Source of the DNA: Acetobacterium sp.
Lineage (GTDB): Bacteria > Bacillota > Clostridia > Eubacteriales > Eubacteriaceae
Reading direction: 5' to 3'
Assembly: GCF_030652775.1 (NCBI RefSeq)
Contig: NZ_JAUSPS010000097.1
Location: forward strand, 106,026-170,025
Length of the DNA: 64,000 nucleotides
Below the pieces are notes generated by a model that was given only the letters and a program-made list of their open reading frames with translations, searched no databases and was not told where the DNA came from. Below are positions 27,479 to 36,657 of this stretch, one piece after another. Positions within the stretch are counted from its first letter, which is position 1. Every line of letters starts with the position of its first letter. Position numbers and translations under genes: made by a program.

Positions 27479-27545
27479 CACCGTTTATTCTATCCACGAT
27501 TCAGATCATCGGAAATCATGAAAGAATAAAAACTTTGGAGGAAAT

Positions 27546-28418
27546 ATGGAAACCAAAAAATATTTTGCACCATCGGAAATTGTTGACGTTGCCATTGGTG
27601 CGGGGATAAAAAAAGTCTCAACCCCCTATTTAAAAGAATTCATGCTGGCAATACTGGCCGGTGTTTTTATCGGCTTTGCATCAGAAGGTTCCAATATGGC
27701 CGCTTTCAATCTACTGGCAGATCCAGGGACTTATGGTCTTGGCAAATGCCTTGCCGGAGCAATATTCGGTACTGGACTGATGCTGGTTATCATTGCTGGT
27801 GCGGAAATGTTCACTGGTCAGACCCTGATCACTGCCGCCGTATTGGACAAGAAAGTCCGTCTTTCTCAAATGCTCGTTAACTGGGGACTGGTGTGGATCG
27901 GCAACCTCGTCGGCGGCGTATTTCTGGCCTATATGATGAGCCAGAGCGGTCTATTCAACAGCGGTGACAACCTGCTGGGCGCCATGACCATCAAAATCGC
28001 CGTCGGCAAAGTTACCTTACCTTTCATGTCAGCTTTCTTCTTGGGGCTTATGTGTAACTGGCTGGTCTGTCTAGCAGTCTGGATGGCCTTTGCTGCTAAA
28101 GACATAACCGGCAAGATTCTGGCCATCTTTTTTCCTATCTGGTTGTTCATCACCTCTGGTTTTGAACATAGTGTGGCTAACATGTATTATATTCCCGCCG
28201 GGATATTAGCCAAAGCCAATCCAAAATGGGTTGAAGTTGCCCTAGCCCATGGTGTCACCCCAGAAAAACTGGATGCTCTCAACTGGACTTCCTTTTTTCT
28301 AAACAACGAACTGCCAGTGACCTTGGGCAATGCAGTCGGCGGTGGCCTGCTGGTTGCTGCTTACTACTGGTTTGTCTATAAATCTGACTTTGGCAAAAAA
28401 GAAGAACTTAAACACTGA
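27546..28418 (+). CDS. formate/nitrite transporter (FNT) family channel
   Basis: A 290-residue protein with six membrane helices. The N-terminal segment LAGVFIGFASEGSNMAAFNL, the loop GAEMFTGQTL, the half-repeat NWGLVWIGNLVGG and the later LGNAVGGG are FNT hallmarks. The family passes formate, nitrite, hydrosulfide or acetate/lactate. In an acetogen, formate is a reasonable guess, but the filter residues cannot be resolved by eye. TTGGAGG lies four bases before the ATG. It is monocistronic, ending at the hairpin at 28455. Confidence 0.88.
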   Translation: METKKYFAPSEIVDVAIGAGIKKVSTPYLKEFMLAILAGVFIGFASEGSNMAAFNLLADPGTYGLGKCLAGAIFGTGLMLVIIAGAEMFTGQTLITAAVLDKKVRLSQMLVNWGLVWIGNLVGGVFLAYMMSQSGLFNSGDNLLGAMTIKIAVGKVTLPFMSAFFLGLMCNWLVCLAVWMAFAAKDITGKILAIFFPIWLFITSGFEHSVANMYYIPAGILAKANPKWVEVALAHGVTPEKLDALNWTSFFLNNELPVTLGNAVGGGLLVAAYYWFVYKSDFGKKEELKH

Positions 28419-28454
28419 TAACAATCAAAATATCCTAACACAAACGCTTAGTAA

Positions 28455-28497
28455 AGTCCGACATCTGATTTTTTTCTCACGATGTTCGGGCTTTTTT
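28455..28497 (+). terminator. terminator after the FNT gene
   Basis: AGTCCGACATC (28455-28465) pairs with GATGTTCGGGCT (28481-28492), with one bulge and one wobble, followed by TTTTT. Confidence 0.75.
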
Positions 28498-28541
28498 ATC
28501 TTTTTTATTAATTCTGATTTCGATTACAGTTCCACGTTTGA

Positions 28542-28570
28542 TTGACACAATTATTGCGACATGATAACAT
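28542..28570 (+). promoter_or_regulatory. sigma-A promoter of the crcB transcript
   Basis: TTGACA (28542-28547) and TAACAT (28565-28570) are 17 bases apart. The fluoride aptamer starts about ten bases downstream. Confidence 0.75.
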
Positions 28571-28577
28571 TATTTCA

Positions 28578-28657
28578 TACAAGGTGATGGAGTTCACCTG
28601 AATTGCTAACCAGCTGATGACTCCTGCAGGATTTTTCAATGCTGCAGGTTTTTTATT
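28578..28657 (+). ncRNA. fluoride riboswitch (crcB motif) with terminator platform
   Basis: The conserved elements AGGTGATGGAGTTCACCT, GCTAACC and GCTGATGACTCCTGC appear in order, the canonical crcB motif. The last segment overlaps a terminator stem: CCTGCAG (28623-28629) pairs with CTGCAGG (28642-28648), followed by TTTTTTATT. Fluoride binding should stabilise the aptamer and prevent the terminator, switching on two downstream crcB genes. Confidence 0.93.
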
Positions 28658-28731
28658 GTCTGAAATAACCAAATCATACCCTAAACCCTTCATGTCAAAC
28701 TATTTTTTGCCCTTAAGTCAGGAGGACTGTC

Positions 28732-29166
28732 ATGAAAAAATATTACTTTATCGCAGCCGGCGGCGCTGTTGGTGCGCTGTTGCGATTCGAAATCAAAAGC
28801 GCTCCCACCCTTTTTCAATCTGCCGATCAGCTCATCAATCTGGCCTTGACCATTCTTGTCATCAACCTGATTGGTTGCCTGTTGCTGGGGATGCTCAATG
28901 CCATTTTCTCTAAAACCGAACGAATCAGCACCGATGTCAAGCTGGGACTCACGGCCGGACTATTGGGCGCCTTTACCACCTACTCAACCTTTTGCAAAGA
29001 AAGTCTGACGATTCTGGATGCTGGCTATCTCCGTTTTTTTTGTTACTATGTGGCGGCCTCCGTTACCCTGGGCGTCGGCGCTGTTTACCTGGGTCATCTG
29101 ATCGGCCATCATATTTTGCATCCGGTTGGCAAAAATTTGGTGGCTCGATTTAGCATCGATTATTAA
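28732..29166 (+). CDS. crcB: CrcB/Fluc fluoride channel, subunit 1
   Basis: A 144-residue four-helix protein. The motifs AAGGAVGALLRFE, VINLIGCLLLG and GLLGAFTTYSTFCKES match Fluc channels, including the conserved Asn in the second helix and the TTxSTF segment. It lies under a fluoride riboswitch. A second CrcB gene follows by 15 bases, so the active form may be a heterodimer, as in many Gram-positive bacteria with paired genes. It exports fluoride from the cytoplasm. AGGAGG precedes the ATG. Confidence 0.93.
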   Translation: MKKYYFIAAGGAVGALLRFEIKSAPTLFQSADQLINLALTILVINLIGCLLLGMLNAIFSKTERISTDVKLGLTAGLLGAFTTYSTFCKESLTILDAGYLRFFCYYVAASVTLGVGAVYLGHLIGHHILHPVGKNLVARFSIDY

Positions 29167-29181
29167 TAAGGAAAATAGTTC

Positions 29182-29541
29182 ATGGAAACTTTATGCGTCA
29201 TTGTCGGCGGTGCTTTAGGCAGCACCACCCGTTATTATCTGGGCAAACGTTTTGCCTCCCGGCACAAGCACATCCCGGTTGGAACCTTTGTCATTAATGT
29301 CTCCGGTGCCTTTCTTTTAGGTGTCGTCACCAGTTTTGATGTCTCAACCCTGCTATATGGTTTATTTGCCGAAGGCTTTCTGGGAGCCTATACCACCTTT
29401 TCTACCTTTATGTTTGAAGATTTTGTACTGCTCCAAAATAACCGGATTCTCAGTGCTATTGTCTATATGCTGGCTACGCTGGTCTTGAGTTTTCTGGCTT
29501 TTTATGGGGGATTCATGATTTCAGGAGCAATAATTGGCTAA
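29182..29541 (+). CDS. crcB: CrcB/Fluc fluoride channel, subunit 2
   Basis: A 119-residue paralogue with GGALGSTTRYY, GTFVINVSGAFLLG and GFLGAYTTFSTFMFED. It is more canonical than the first copy, with the shorter length usual for Fluc. AAGGAAAA lies before the ATG. It probably pairs with the upstream product to form an antiparallel dimeric channel. Confidence 0.93.
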   Translation: METLCVIVGGALGSTTRYYLGKRFASRHKHIPVGTFVINVSGAFLLGVVTSFDVSTLLYGLFAEGFLGAYTTFSTFMFEDFVLLQNNRILSAIVYMLATLVLSFLAFYGGFMISGAIIG

Positions 29542-29547
29542 ATATGC

Positions 29548-29576
29548 TTGACAAATGAATCTACCGGCCTTAAAAT
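29548..29576 (+). promoter_or_regulatory. sigma-A promoter of the NiCo riboswitch transcript
   Basis: TTGACA (29548-29553) and TAAAAT (29571-29576) are 17 bases apart. This gives a separate transcript for the P-type ATPase, downstream of the crcB pair. Confidence 0.7.
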
Positions 29577-29615
29577 TAAAGTATCTCTTTGCACTGCATA
29601 TTAATCTACAGTACA

Positions 29616-29723
29616 ACCTGATCAGGCCATGACCATTTATGCTCATGGAGCCGGGCCGTCACGACGGCAACAGATTTGAATTTTCGCATCTGTGGGACAG
29701 AACGTTCTCACAGGTGTTTTTTT
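29616..29723 (+). ncRNA. NiCo (czcD-motif) riboswitch with terminator platform
   Basis: From 29617 the leader has CCTGATCAGG, then a CATGACC...GCTCATGG helix, AGCCGGGCCGTC, ACGACGGCAACAGAT and CATCTGTGGGACAG. This order and these conserved GCCGG, CGGCAACAG and GGGACAG elements match the czcD-type metal riboswitch as I know it. CATCTGTGGGA (29687-29697) can instead pair with TCTCACAGGTG (29706-29716) to form a terminator followed by seven T residues. Ligand binding should therefore allow transcription. The class was described for Ni/Co; Fe(II) has been argued to be the physiological ligand. Confidence 0.85.
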
Positions 29724-29818
29724 ATACCCTTTTGAGAACAGATATGCTGGTTTTAGCCATTAGCTGCGTGCTGAGAATATATTTTAGTACATGCAAAAAC
29801 AGAAAATGGAGGACTATT

Positions 29819-32356
29819 ATGATCGAAAACTCAACCAGCCCAATGGGGCTGACCACCAAAGAAGCGAGCCTACGGCAAGAGCAATTTGGAAAAAACGAAT
29901 TGGCACCCCAGAAAAAAGAAAGCTTTTTTCACAAGGTGCTGCACATCATCAGTGAGCCGATGTTCGTGCTGCTGCTAGTGGCCGCCGCCATCTATTTTAT
30001 TCTGGGCGAACCCCGGGACGGTGCCATTATGCTGATCTTTGTCATCGGCATCATCAGTATTGATGTGATTCAGGAATGGAAAACCGACAAAACCCTCAAT
30101 GCCCTGAAAGATTTATCCGCGCCCCATATCAAAGTCATTCGGGATGGTCAGGAAGTCACCATTGCCAGTGTCGATCTGGTTCCCGGCGATCTGATGATGA
30201 TTTATGAGGGAGTGAAAATTCCCGCCGACGGCATCGTGATCCGTTGCAATGATTGTTGTGTCGATGAATCATCCCTGACTGGCGAAGCCGAAGGGGTCTG
30301 GAAAATCGCCACTGAAAATGTCGAACCGTCAACCGATCATTGGCGTAAAGACTATTGTTATGGTGGCACCTTGGTGACCCAGGGGACCGCTTTGGTTGAG
30401 ATTGATAAAATCGGTCCATCCACCGAATATGGAAAAATCGGTATCGATGTGGCATCAGCTCCGGATGAGCCCACGCCGCTCCAGAAGCAAACCGGCAGCT
30501 TGGTGAAACTCTGCGCCGGTCTTGCCGCAGTCTTGTGTGCCTTGGTTGGGGTAGTTACCTATATCAATATTCCCGACCATGCCCTGGGTGACCGGCTCAC
30601 CGAAAGTATCTTGTCAGGGATCACCCTGGCCATGGCCATGATACCCGAAGAATTCCCGGTCATTCTCACCGTCTTTCTTTCCATGGGCGCCTGGCGTCTG
30701 GCCAAGAAAAAATCCCTGGTTCGTAAACTGCCTTCAGTTGAAACCCTGGGTGCGGTATCGGTGCTCTGTGTCGATAAAACCGGTACTATCACCATGAACC
30801 AGATGACTGTTCAGGACACCTGGGCGCTCGACGGCGATGTTGATACGCTATGCGAAACTATGGGTCTTGGCTGCGAAACCGATGCCTACGATCCGATGGA
30901 AAAAGCCATGCTCAACCACTGTGACAAATCGGGTTTTTCAAGAGACCACCTCTTTGGCGGTGAACTCATCACCGAATATGCCTTTACCAATGAGCTGAAA
31001 ATGATGGGACATGTCTGGTTTCACGATGACGAAATTATCATTGCGGCAAAGGGCTCCCCAGAACGGATTCTGACGATCTCCGACCTTTCTCCCGATCAGC
31101 GAGCAATCGTCGATGCAAAAATCCTGGCCATGTCCGAACAGGGCTTACGCGTGATTGCTGTTGGACTGATGAAACCCCAAACCAAAGCCGATATTCCCCA
31201 AAACATTGAGGATTGTCAGCTGACCTTATGCGGTCTGGTCGGTCTGGCTGATCCGCCCCGAGAATCGGTGAAAAAAGATATTGCCATGTGTAATCAGGCC
31301 GGCATTCGAGTGGTGATGATAACCGGGGACAACGGCATCACTGCTGCCAGCATTGCCAAAAAAATCGGCATGCCCCATTCCGATCACATCATCACCGGCG
31401 ACATGCTGAGCGAAATGACTGACGAAGAACTCCGTGAAAAGGTCAAGGATGTCAGCATTTTTTCCCGGGTGGTACCTGAACATAAGATGCGGATAGTCAA
31501 AGCCTTTAAAGAAAACGGCGAAATTGTGGCCATGACTGGCGACGGCGTCAATGATGCTCCGGCTCTAAAATATGCAGATATCGGGATTGCCATGGGCAAA
31601 CGGGGTTCGGAAGTGTCCCGGGAGGCCGCTGATCTTATTTTGATGGACGACAATTTCTCAACCATTGTTGACACGGTTCAAGACGGCCGTCGTATATTTG
31701 ACAATATCCGCAAAGCGGTGGGTTACGTGTTTACCATTCATATTCCCATTGCCTTCGCCGCTTTGCTGGCACCGCTGATGGGTATTTCCCCGGGCAGCCT
31801 GCTGTTATTGCCCCTTCATGTGGTATTGCTGGAGTTGATCATTGATCCGACCTGTTCGATCGTGCTCGAACGGCAGCCCGCCGAAACTGATATTATGGAG
31901 CGACCGCCCCGAAATCCCAAAGAAAAGCTTCTCAATGCCAAAATCCTGTTAAAAAGCGTCACCCAGGGTGTGGTGCTTTTTGCGGCCTCATTTGGCACCT
32001 ATCTCTATATGCTGGGGCAACATCCGGACAACCCGGAGCTGGCTCGTACCATGGGTTTTGCAGTCATTATGCTGGCCAATCTCTTCCTGGTTCAGGTTAA
32101 CAGCTCGGATCATGATTTTGCCTTCCAATCCATGAAACGGCTGGCTAAAGATAAGGTTATGTGGATTGTCAACATCGGAACTGTGGCTGGGCTCTTTATT
32201 ATTCTATATACACCGCTGAATGCGTTTTTGAAATTTGCCCCTCTCACCGTCAGTCAATTCCTGATCGTCTTTGCCATTGCTGGCATCTCGGTTTTGTGGT
32301 ATGAATTGGTGAAACTGATAAAAATACTAAAAAAATCGGATCAGGTTTCTATTTAA
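29819..32356 (+). CDS. P-type cation-transporting ATPase (P2-like), metal-riboswitch controlled
   Basis: An 845-residue ATPase. The start is at 29819, with GGAGG eight bases upstream; the open frame further upstream lies within the riboswitch. Key motifs are SSLTGEAEG (actuator), CVDKTGTIT (phosphorylated Asp), MITGDNGITA and TGDGVNDAPALKYADIGIAMG. The fourth membrane helix has IPEEFPVILTVF, a PEEFP variant of the PEGLP of calcium pumps. An N-terminal cytoplasmic segment like those of Ca/Mn ATPases is present, and no heavy-metal CPC motif occurs. Control by a NiCo-type riboswitch suggests efflux of a divalent transition metal such as Fe, Co or Ni, which is an inference from context. Confidence 0.88.
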   Translation: MIENSTSPMGLTTKEASLRQEQFGKNELAPQKKESFFHKVLHIISEPMFVLLLVAAAIYFILGEPRDGAIMLIFVIGIISIDVIQEWKTDKTLNALKDLSAPHIKVIRDGQEVTIASVDLVPGDLMMIYEGVKIPADGIVIRCNDCCVDESSLTGEAEGVWKIATENVEPSTDHWRKDYCYGGTLVTQGTALVEIDKIGPSTEYGKIGIDVASAPDEPTPLQKQTGSLVKLCAGLAAVLCALVGVVTYINIPDHALGDRLTESILSGITLAMAMIPEEFPVILTVFLSMGAWRLAKKKSLVRKLPSVETLGAVSVLCVDKTGTITMNQMTVQDTWALDGDVDTLCETMGLGCETDAYDPMEKAMLNHCDKSGFSRDHLFGGELITEYAFTNELKMMGHVWFHDDEIIIAAKGSPERILTISDLSPDQRAIVDAKILAMSEQGLRVIAVGLMKPQTKADIPQNIEDCQLTLCGLVGLADPPRESVKKDIAMCNQAGIRVVMITGDNGITAASIAKKIGMPHSDHIITGDMLSEMTDEELREKVKDVSIFSRVVPEHKMRIVKAFKENGEIVAMTGDGVNDAPALKYADIGIAMGKRGSEVSREAADLILMDDNFSTIVDTVQDGRRIFDNIRKAVGYVFTIHIPIAFAALLAPLMGISPGSLLLLPLHVVLLELIIDPTCSIVLERQPAETDIMERPPRNPKEKLLNAKILLKSVTQGVVLFAASFGTYLYMLGQHPDNPELARTMGFAVIMLANLFLVQVNSSDHDFAFQSMKRLAKDKVMWIVNIGTVAGLFIILYTPLNAFLKFAPLTVSQFLIVFAIAGISVLWYELVKLIKILKKSDQVSI

Positions 32357-32470
32357 CCGGATTATGACCGCAAAGAATATCTGCGAACATCCATACAATC
32401 GCTGTAAATCAATTGTTTAATGATCCTATATTGATTATTTTTTATGTTTTCGCAACTGTTGATAAAACCA

Positions 32471-32509
32471 AAACAGTCAGGAATCACAAGTGATTCCTGA
32501 CTGTTTTTT
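32471..32509. terminator. bidirectional terminator between convergent genes
   Basis: AAACAGTCAGGAATCA (32471-32486) pairs perfectly with TGATTCCTGACTGTTT (32491-32506) around a CAAG loop, with an A run on the left and a T run on the right. It serves the ATPase gene and possibly the leftward GGDEF-EAL gene. Confidence 0.88.
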
Positions 32510-32607
32510 CGATTGCTTTTTTAAATAACGGTTCTGTTAAGCTGGCTGAAATCAACCTTTGACAAGAGAACCCATGTTGATTTTCAATCTGAAGAAAAAA
32601 TTCTTGA

Positions 32608-34920
32608 TTACGTCATTTTATTCATTGCAAAATAATATTTCACAAAATCATCTGCTGATAGCGGACGACTGAAAAGATATCCCTGGATAAAATCACAACC
32701 GAATTTTTTCAGGAATTCCAGTTGTTCCGCTGTCTCGACACCCTCGGCAACAACCTGAATGCCAAGACCATGAATTATCGTAATCATCGATTCTGCAATC
32801 ATTTGCTCCCGCTCATCGGTTACCATATTACTGATCAGCGACCGATCCAATTTAATAATATCCAGGGGCAGATCTTTCATGCAGCCAAAGGAAGAATAAC
32901 CGGTTCCAAAATCATCCAGCGCCAGTTTAACGCCAATTTCTTTTAATTCATAAAAAACTTTGACCAGTTCGTCGGTATCTCGAATCAAAATGCTTTCAGT
33001 TATTTCAAGTTTAATGCAGGTGGGTTCGATGCCCGCTTCCCGAATACCGCCAGAAACCGACTCCGTCAGTTCAGCACCGCGGTTTTCAAATGACAAAAGT
33101 GAAACATTAATGCTGACAGTCATATCACACATCCCAGCTTTTTGCCACTGTTTGATTTTTTCACACACTTCCCCGATGACCCAATCGGTGATGGGAATAA
33201 TGAGTTTTGTTTTTTCAGCAATCGGGATAAAATCAAGGGGTGAAATCCTCCCCAGATAGGGATGATCCCATCTGAGCAGCGCTTCAGCATGATTAATGAT
33301 CCCGCTATTGATATCATAGATGGGCTGATAATGAAGTTCAAATTCACTCTTTTCAAGGGCTATCTTCAAATCTTTTTCCAGAATTGCTTCCCTGGTTCGA
33401 GTTTGATCCATTTCAGGAATGTATCTAACAATTTTATTTTTTTCTTTTTTGGCCACATATAATGCGGTATCTGCATTTTTGACGGTTTGTTCCAAGTCTT
33501 CTGGTTCTGATCCAATTCCGATGCCAATGCTGGCGGTTAAATAGAAAAGCCGTTTTACTACCATAAATTGGGTTGAAATTGCCTTTAGCACCTGTAATGC
33601 CAGCCCGTGAACAAACAGATAATCACTGGACTCAACGATAATTACAAACTCATCCCCGCCATATCGATAAACTAAACCATTACTGCCAACACTTTTTAAA
33701 ATTCTGGTCGCCATGTCCAGAAGAACATCGTCCCCTTCCTGATGTCCCAGGGCATCATTGATAATCCGGAAATTATCAATATTGATGATAATCACTGACT
33801 TTTGTCGTTTATCCGCTTTCCCATCGAGAAACTTCTGCCTCAGCGCTTTTCGGTTTAACAACCCTGTCAGCGGATCATGGAAATCAATATAACGGATTTG
33901 TTCTTCTTTCATCTTTCGTTCATTAATATTCCGGCTCGAACTGACAATTTCGATCTCACTCTGGGCGTTATAACGAAATCGGGATGCGGTCTCCACCCAG
34001 ATGGTTGCGCCATTTTTACACGGCTGCTGGATCTCATAGATATAGGTCTTGGAAATATCCGGTTCAGCGATAAACTCTTTTTTCCTTATGGAAATTTCTT
34101 CCCTAAATTTAGGGGCACTGTTAAAAGCCAATTTATCAACAAAGTTTTCCATCATCGCTTCTTCTACCGTATACCCTCGCAGATCCTGGATGGATGGACT
34201 GATATAGACAAATTTCCCCAAATCCACGTTGAATACCCAGATTACATCGGCCATCGTATCAGCCAACAATCGATATTTTTCTTCACTAGCCGCCAGCGAT
34301 GTCCTGGAGTCCAGGATTTCCTGTGTCTGGTTTTCCAGACCTTCATAAATCATATTGTATAAAAATACCAAAACGATAATTATGATCTGAGCGGTGATCG
34401 CATTGACCAGCCAGAAATCGCCATACATTTCAATCGGCAAGCCTTTCAAAATACCAGCCAGGAACATCACCGTCAAAACAAAGAAAGTCACCAGATTAAT
34501 GGCAAAAAAGACCTTATTCTGTTGCTTATTCAATAATGATACCGCCAGCACAAAGGAAAAGATAACACTGATCATCCCCGCACCCACGGGGCCCGTATAA
34601 ATCAGCAAAATGATGCTGATCACGTAGATGCTGATAATAACAATATACTTTCTCGTGGCGATCCTCATTTTCTTTTTGCTGACTGCATATAAAATGACGC
34701 CAAAGATCGAAGCCTCAATAATGGCAAGCAGTGTATTCCCACCCGTATAGAACAAATATGCCCCATAAATAAGGATCGGTCCGAATAAAAAAACAAGTGA
34801 AAAAGAAAGCAGTGAAAAGATTCTATTTTTCCAGAATTTAATACCGTGAGTATCATCGTTGACATCGATTTTCCGAAATATCAATTTTCCGAAATTTTTT
34901 TTTATTTTTTCTCTGTCCAT
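32608..34920 (-). CDS. membrane PAS-GGDEF-EAL c-di-GMP protein
   Basis: A 770-residue protein. About six membrane helices lie in residues 33-192, a PAS domain at about 210-335, GGDEF at 340-500 with intact GGDEF at 421-425, and EAL at 515-765 with the EAL triplet at 546-548. Catalytic-looking DDFGTGYSS and the later EGVET are present. Both activities, diguanylate cyclase and phosphodiesterase, may therefore be possible; no RxxD inhibitory site precedes GGDEF. AAGGAT lies eight bases before the ATG. It is alone in its transcription unit. Confidence 0.9.
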   Translation of the reverse strand: MDREKIKKNFGKLIFRKIDVNDDTHGIKFWKNRIFSLLSFSLVFLFGPILIYGAYLFYTGGNTLLAIIEASIFGVILYAVSKKKMRIATRKYIVIISIYVISIILLIYTGPVGAGMISVIFSFVLAVSLLNKQQNKVFFAINLVTFFVLTVMFLAGILKGLPIEMYGDFWLVNAITAQIIIIVLVFLYNMIYEGLENQTQEILDSRTSLAASEEKYRLLADTMADVIWVFNVDLGKFVYISPSIQDLRGYTVEEAMMENFVDKLAFNSAPKFREEISIRKKEFIAEPDISKTYIYEIQQPCKNGATIWVETASRFRYNAQSEIEIVSSSRNINERKMKEEQIRYIDFHDPLTGLLNRKALRQKFLDGKADKRQKSVIIINIDNFRIINDALGHQEGDDVLLDMATRILKSVGSNGLVYRYGGDEFVIIVESSDYLFVHGLALQVLKAISTQFMVVKRLFYLTASIGIGIGSEPEDLEQTVKNADTALYVAKKEKNKIVRYIPEMDQTRTREAILEKDLKIALEKSEFELHYQPIYDINSGIINHAEALLRWDHPYLGRISPLDFIPIAEKTKLIIPITDWVIGEVCEKIKQWQKAGMCDMTVSINVSLLSFENRGAELTESVSGGIREAGIEPTCIKLEITESILIRDTDELVKVFYELKEIGVKLALDDFGTGYSSFGCMKDLPLDIIKLDRSLISNMVTDEREQMIAESMITIIHGLGIQVVAEGVETAEQLEFLKKFGCDFIQGYLFSRPLSADDFVKYYFAMNKMT

Positions 34921-35041
34921 TAGCGTTTATCCTTATCGTTTAGTCAATCAAACTGAAAATGATGCGTTTTAACTAATAGTTGAATTATAGCACGAAAATA
35001 TTTTTCTTAACACTATTATTCATTCCACCTTCCCAAAAATC

Positions 35042-35073
35042 AGGCGTCGTTTGTATTTAACAAAACGACGCCT
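35042..35073 (-). terminator. terminator of the hydroxyacid dehydrogenase gene
   Basis: AGGCGTCGTTT (35042-35052) pairs with AAACGACGCCT (35063-35073). Reading leftward, it is followed by ATTTTTGG. Confidence 0.75.
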
Positions 35074-35092
35074 TCTTATTTGGTTAAAAATT

Positions 35093-36052
35093 TTAACTAT
35101 TAACCTGATTGCGGACAACCCCATTAATAAAATGGATCAGATTATCCACTGCAATGTCCATCAGCCGCTGTCGGCTTTCCTGGGGTGCCCAGGAAATATG
35201 GGGGGTAATAATGATGTTTTTGGCCTGCAGCAACGGGTTGTTCAGTTTGATCGGCTCAGTGGAGACCACATCCACCGCTGCGCCCCCGACCTTGCCGCTG
35301 TTAAGGGCATCGCTGAGATCTTTTTCAGCTATCAGCTGGCCCCGGGAGTTATTGATAATCAGTACGCCATCTTTCATTTTAACGATACTTGCGGCATTGA
35401 TCATCTCCCGGGTATATGAAAAAAGTGGCACGTGCAGAACAATAACATCCGCTCCTTGATACAATTCATCGAGACTCACGTAGTGGCACGTCTCCGATTC
35501 CAGCTCCGGGTATTTAGTAACATCATTGGCCAACACCTTCATCCCCATGGCTTGGGCAATGTGACCAGTGCGCTGGCCGATTTTTCCAAAGCCGATGATC
35601 CCCATGGTTTTTCCGGCCAGTTCAATCAGTGGATAATTCCAGTAACACCAGTCCGGGTTATTGTTCCAATCACCGGCCATCACTGACTGGGCATGATCGC
35701 CAATCCGGTGGCACAATTCCAGCAGCAGGGCAATGGCAAACTGAGACACCGCATCGGTGCCATAGCTGGGAATATTGGTGACGGTGATACCCTGTTCTTT
35801 TGCCGCCGCCACATCCACCACATTGTAACCAGTTGCCAGCACCCCGATGTATTTAAGCTGCGTGCAGATCCCCAGGGTTTCTTTTGTAATCAGGGTTTTG
35901 TTGGTCATAACGATCTCGGCATCACCAATCCGCTGGGCTACATCGGCTTCTGCGGTTCGGTCATAAACCGTCACCGTTCCCATTTTTTTCAGACTATCCC
36001 AGCTTAGATCTCCGGGATTTAGTGTATATCCATCCAAAACGACAATCTTCAT
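35093..36052 (-). CDS. D-2-hydroxyacid dehydrogenase (glycerate/hydroxypyruvate type)
   Basis: A 319-residue NAD-dependent dehydrogenase. The nucleotide motif GIIGFGKIGQRTG is followed by the active-site residues Arg in NNSRGQLI, Glu in VSTEP, and His in PHISWAP, all in the usual order. The family reduces 2-keto acids, such as hydroxypyruvate or glyoxylate, to D-hydroxy acids. The start at 36052 is preferred, with AGGTG six bases upstream; a GTG at 36061 is an alternative. A cupin gene lies just upstream on the same strand. Confidence 0.85.
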   Translation of the reverse strand: MKIVVLDGYTLNPGDLSWDSLKKMGTVTVYDRTAEADVAQRIGDAEIVMTNKTLITKETLGICTQLKYIGVLATGYNVVDVAAAKEQGITVTNIPSYGTDAVSQFAIALLLELCHRIGDHAQSVMAGDWNNNPDWCYWNYPLIELAGKTMGIIGFGKIGQRTGHIAQAMGMKVLANDVTKYPELESETCHYVSLDELYQGADVIVLHVPLFSYTREMINAASIVKMKDGVLIINNSRGQLIAEKDLSDALNSGKVGGAAVDVVSTEPIKLNNPLLQAKNIIITPHISWAPQESRQRLMDIAVDNLIHFINGVVRNQVNS

Positions 36053-36114
36053 TTCTGTCACCTGTTTCTGTGTAAATTTGAGTTTATTCTTTTCATTTTT
36101 CCTAATTTCTTTCT

Positions 36115-36438
36115 TTACTCTGGCAGCACATCCGGTGGCGGAGCCTTAATCAGAATCAACTCCAGAGTTTCCGGATTGAAGTTATTGAGAACCATTTTAG
36201 TATTGGAGGGGATTTTTAACACCGTCCACTCCGGATAGGCATAATAATCCTGATCATCCAGCTGTAGTGAAACGATCCCCCGAACTACGGTCATATAGAC
36301 CACCGCATTGGTATAATGCTCAGGAAACCCATCACTCTGATTAATAATCGCATGCATATAATGAAGATTTTCATCGAGAATCACCTTTTCAACCACCTTG
36401 TCATTGCCAGCCGTTAGTTTAAATATCTGCTCAACCAT
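36115..36438 (-). CDS. small cupin-domain protein
   Basis: A 107-residue single-domain beta barrel, with HYTNAVVYMTVVRGIVSLQLDD and WTVLKIPSNTKMVLNNF forming the two cupin motifs. Start at 36438, where AAGGAG lies eight bases upstream. Metal-binding histidines are partly replaced, so it may bind a small ligand rather than catalyse. It is upstream of the D-2-hydroxyacid dehydrogenase with a 62-base gap, probably cotranscribed. Confidence 0.7.
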   Translation of the reverse strand: MVEQIFKLTAGNDKVVEKVILDENLHYMHAIINQSDGFPEHYTNAVVYMTVVRGIVSLQLDDQDYYAYPEWTVLKIPSNTKMVLNNFNPETLELILIKAPPPDVLPE

Positions 36439-36575
36439 TTTGATTTCTCCTTTTCTATTCGCTCCTGCAATCATTCTGATAATACGATGTTAGTTTTATA
36501 CCCCATTTTGATCGATTTAAAAGACCCTGATTATTAATATCTTATTTTTTATGTATCATAATAAAATCACCTATT

Positions 36576-36592
36576 GGTTGATTTCATCAACC
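36576..36592 (+). promoter_or_regulatory. inverted-repeat operator upstream of the XRE gene
   Basis: GGTTGAT (36576-36582) and ATCAACC (36586-36592) form a perfect dyad with a three-base spacer, 20 bases upstream of the -35 box. A further half-site, AATCAACC, follows. It lies between the divergent cupin and XRE genes and may be bound by the XRE regulator. Confidence 0.5.
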
Positions 36593-36611
36593 AGAATCAA
36601 CCGCAAATCCA

Positions 36612-36640
36612 TTGAACTTTTTTGTGAAAGGTTCTATAAT
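36612..36640 (+). promoter_or_regulatory. sigma-A promoter of the XRE-CPBP operon
   Basis: TTGAAC (36612-36617) and TATAAT (36635-36640) are separated by 17 bases. The ATG at 36658 leaves a very short leader. Confidence 0.8.
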
Positions 36641-36657
36641 CAGAGTGAGGTGATCAA

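Noticed and set aside
29639..29818. N-terminal extension of the P-type ATPase frame
   Set aside because: It lies within the NiCo riboswitch and its terminator; the ribosome site and family alignment support the ATG at 29819.
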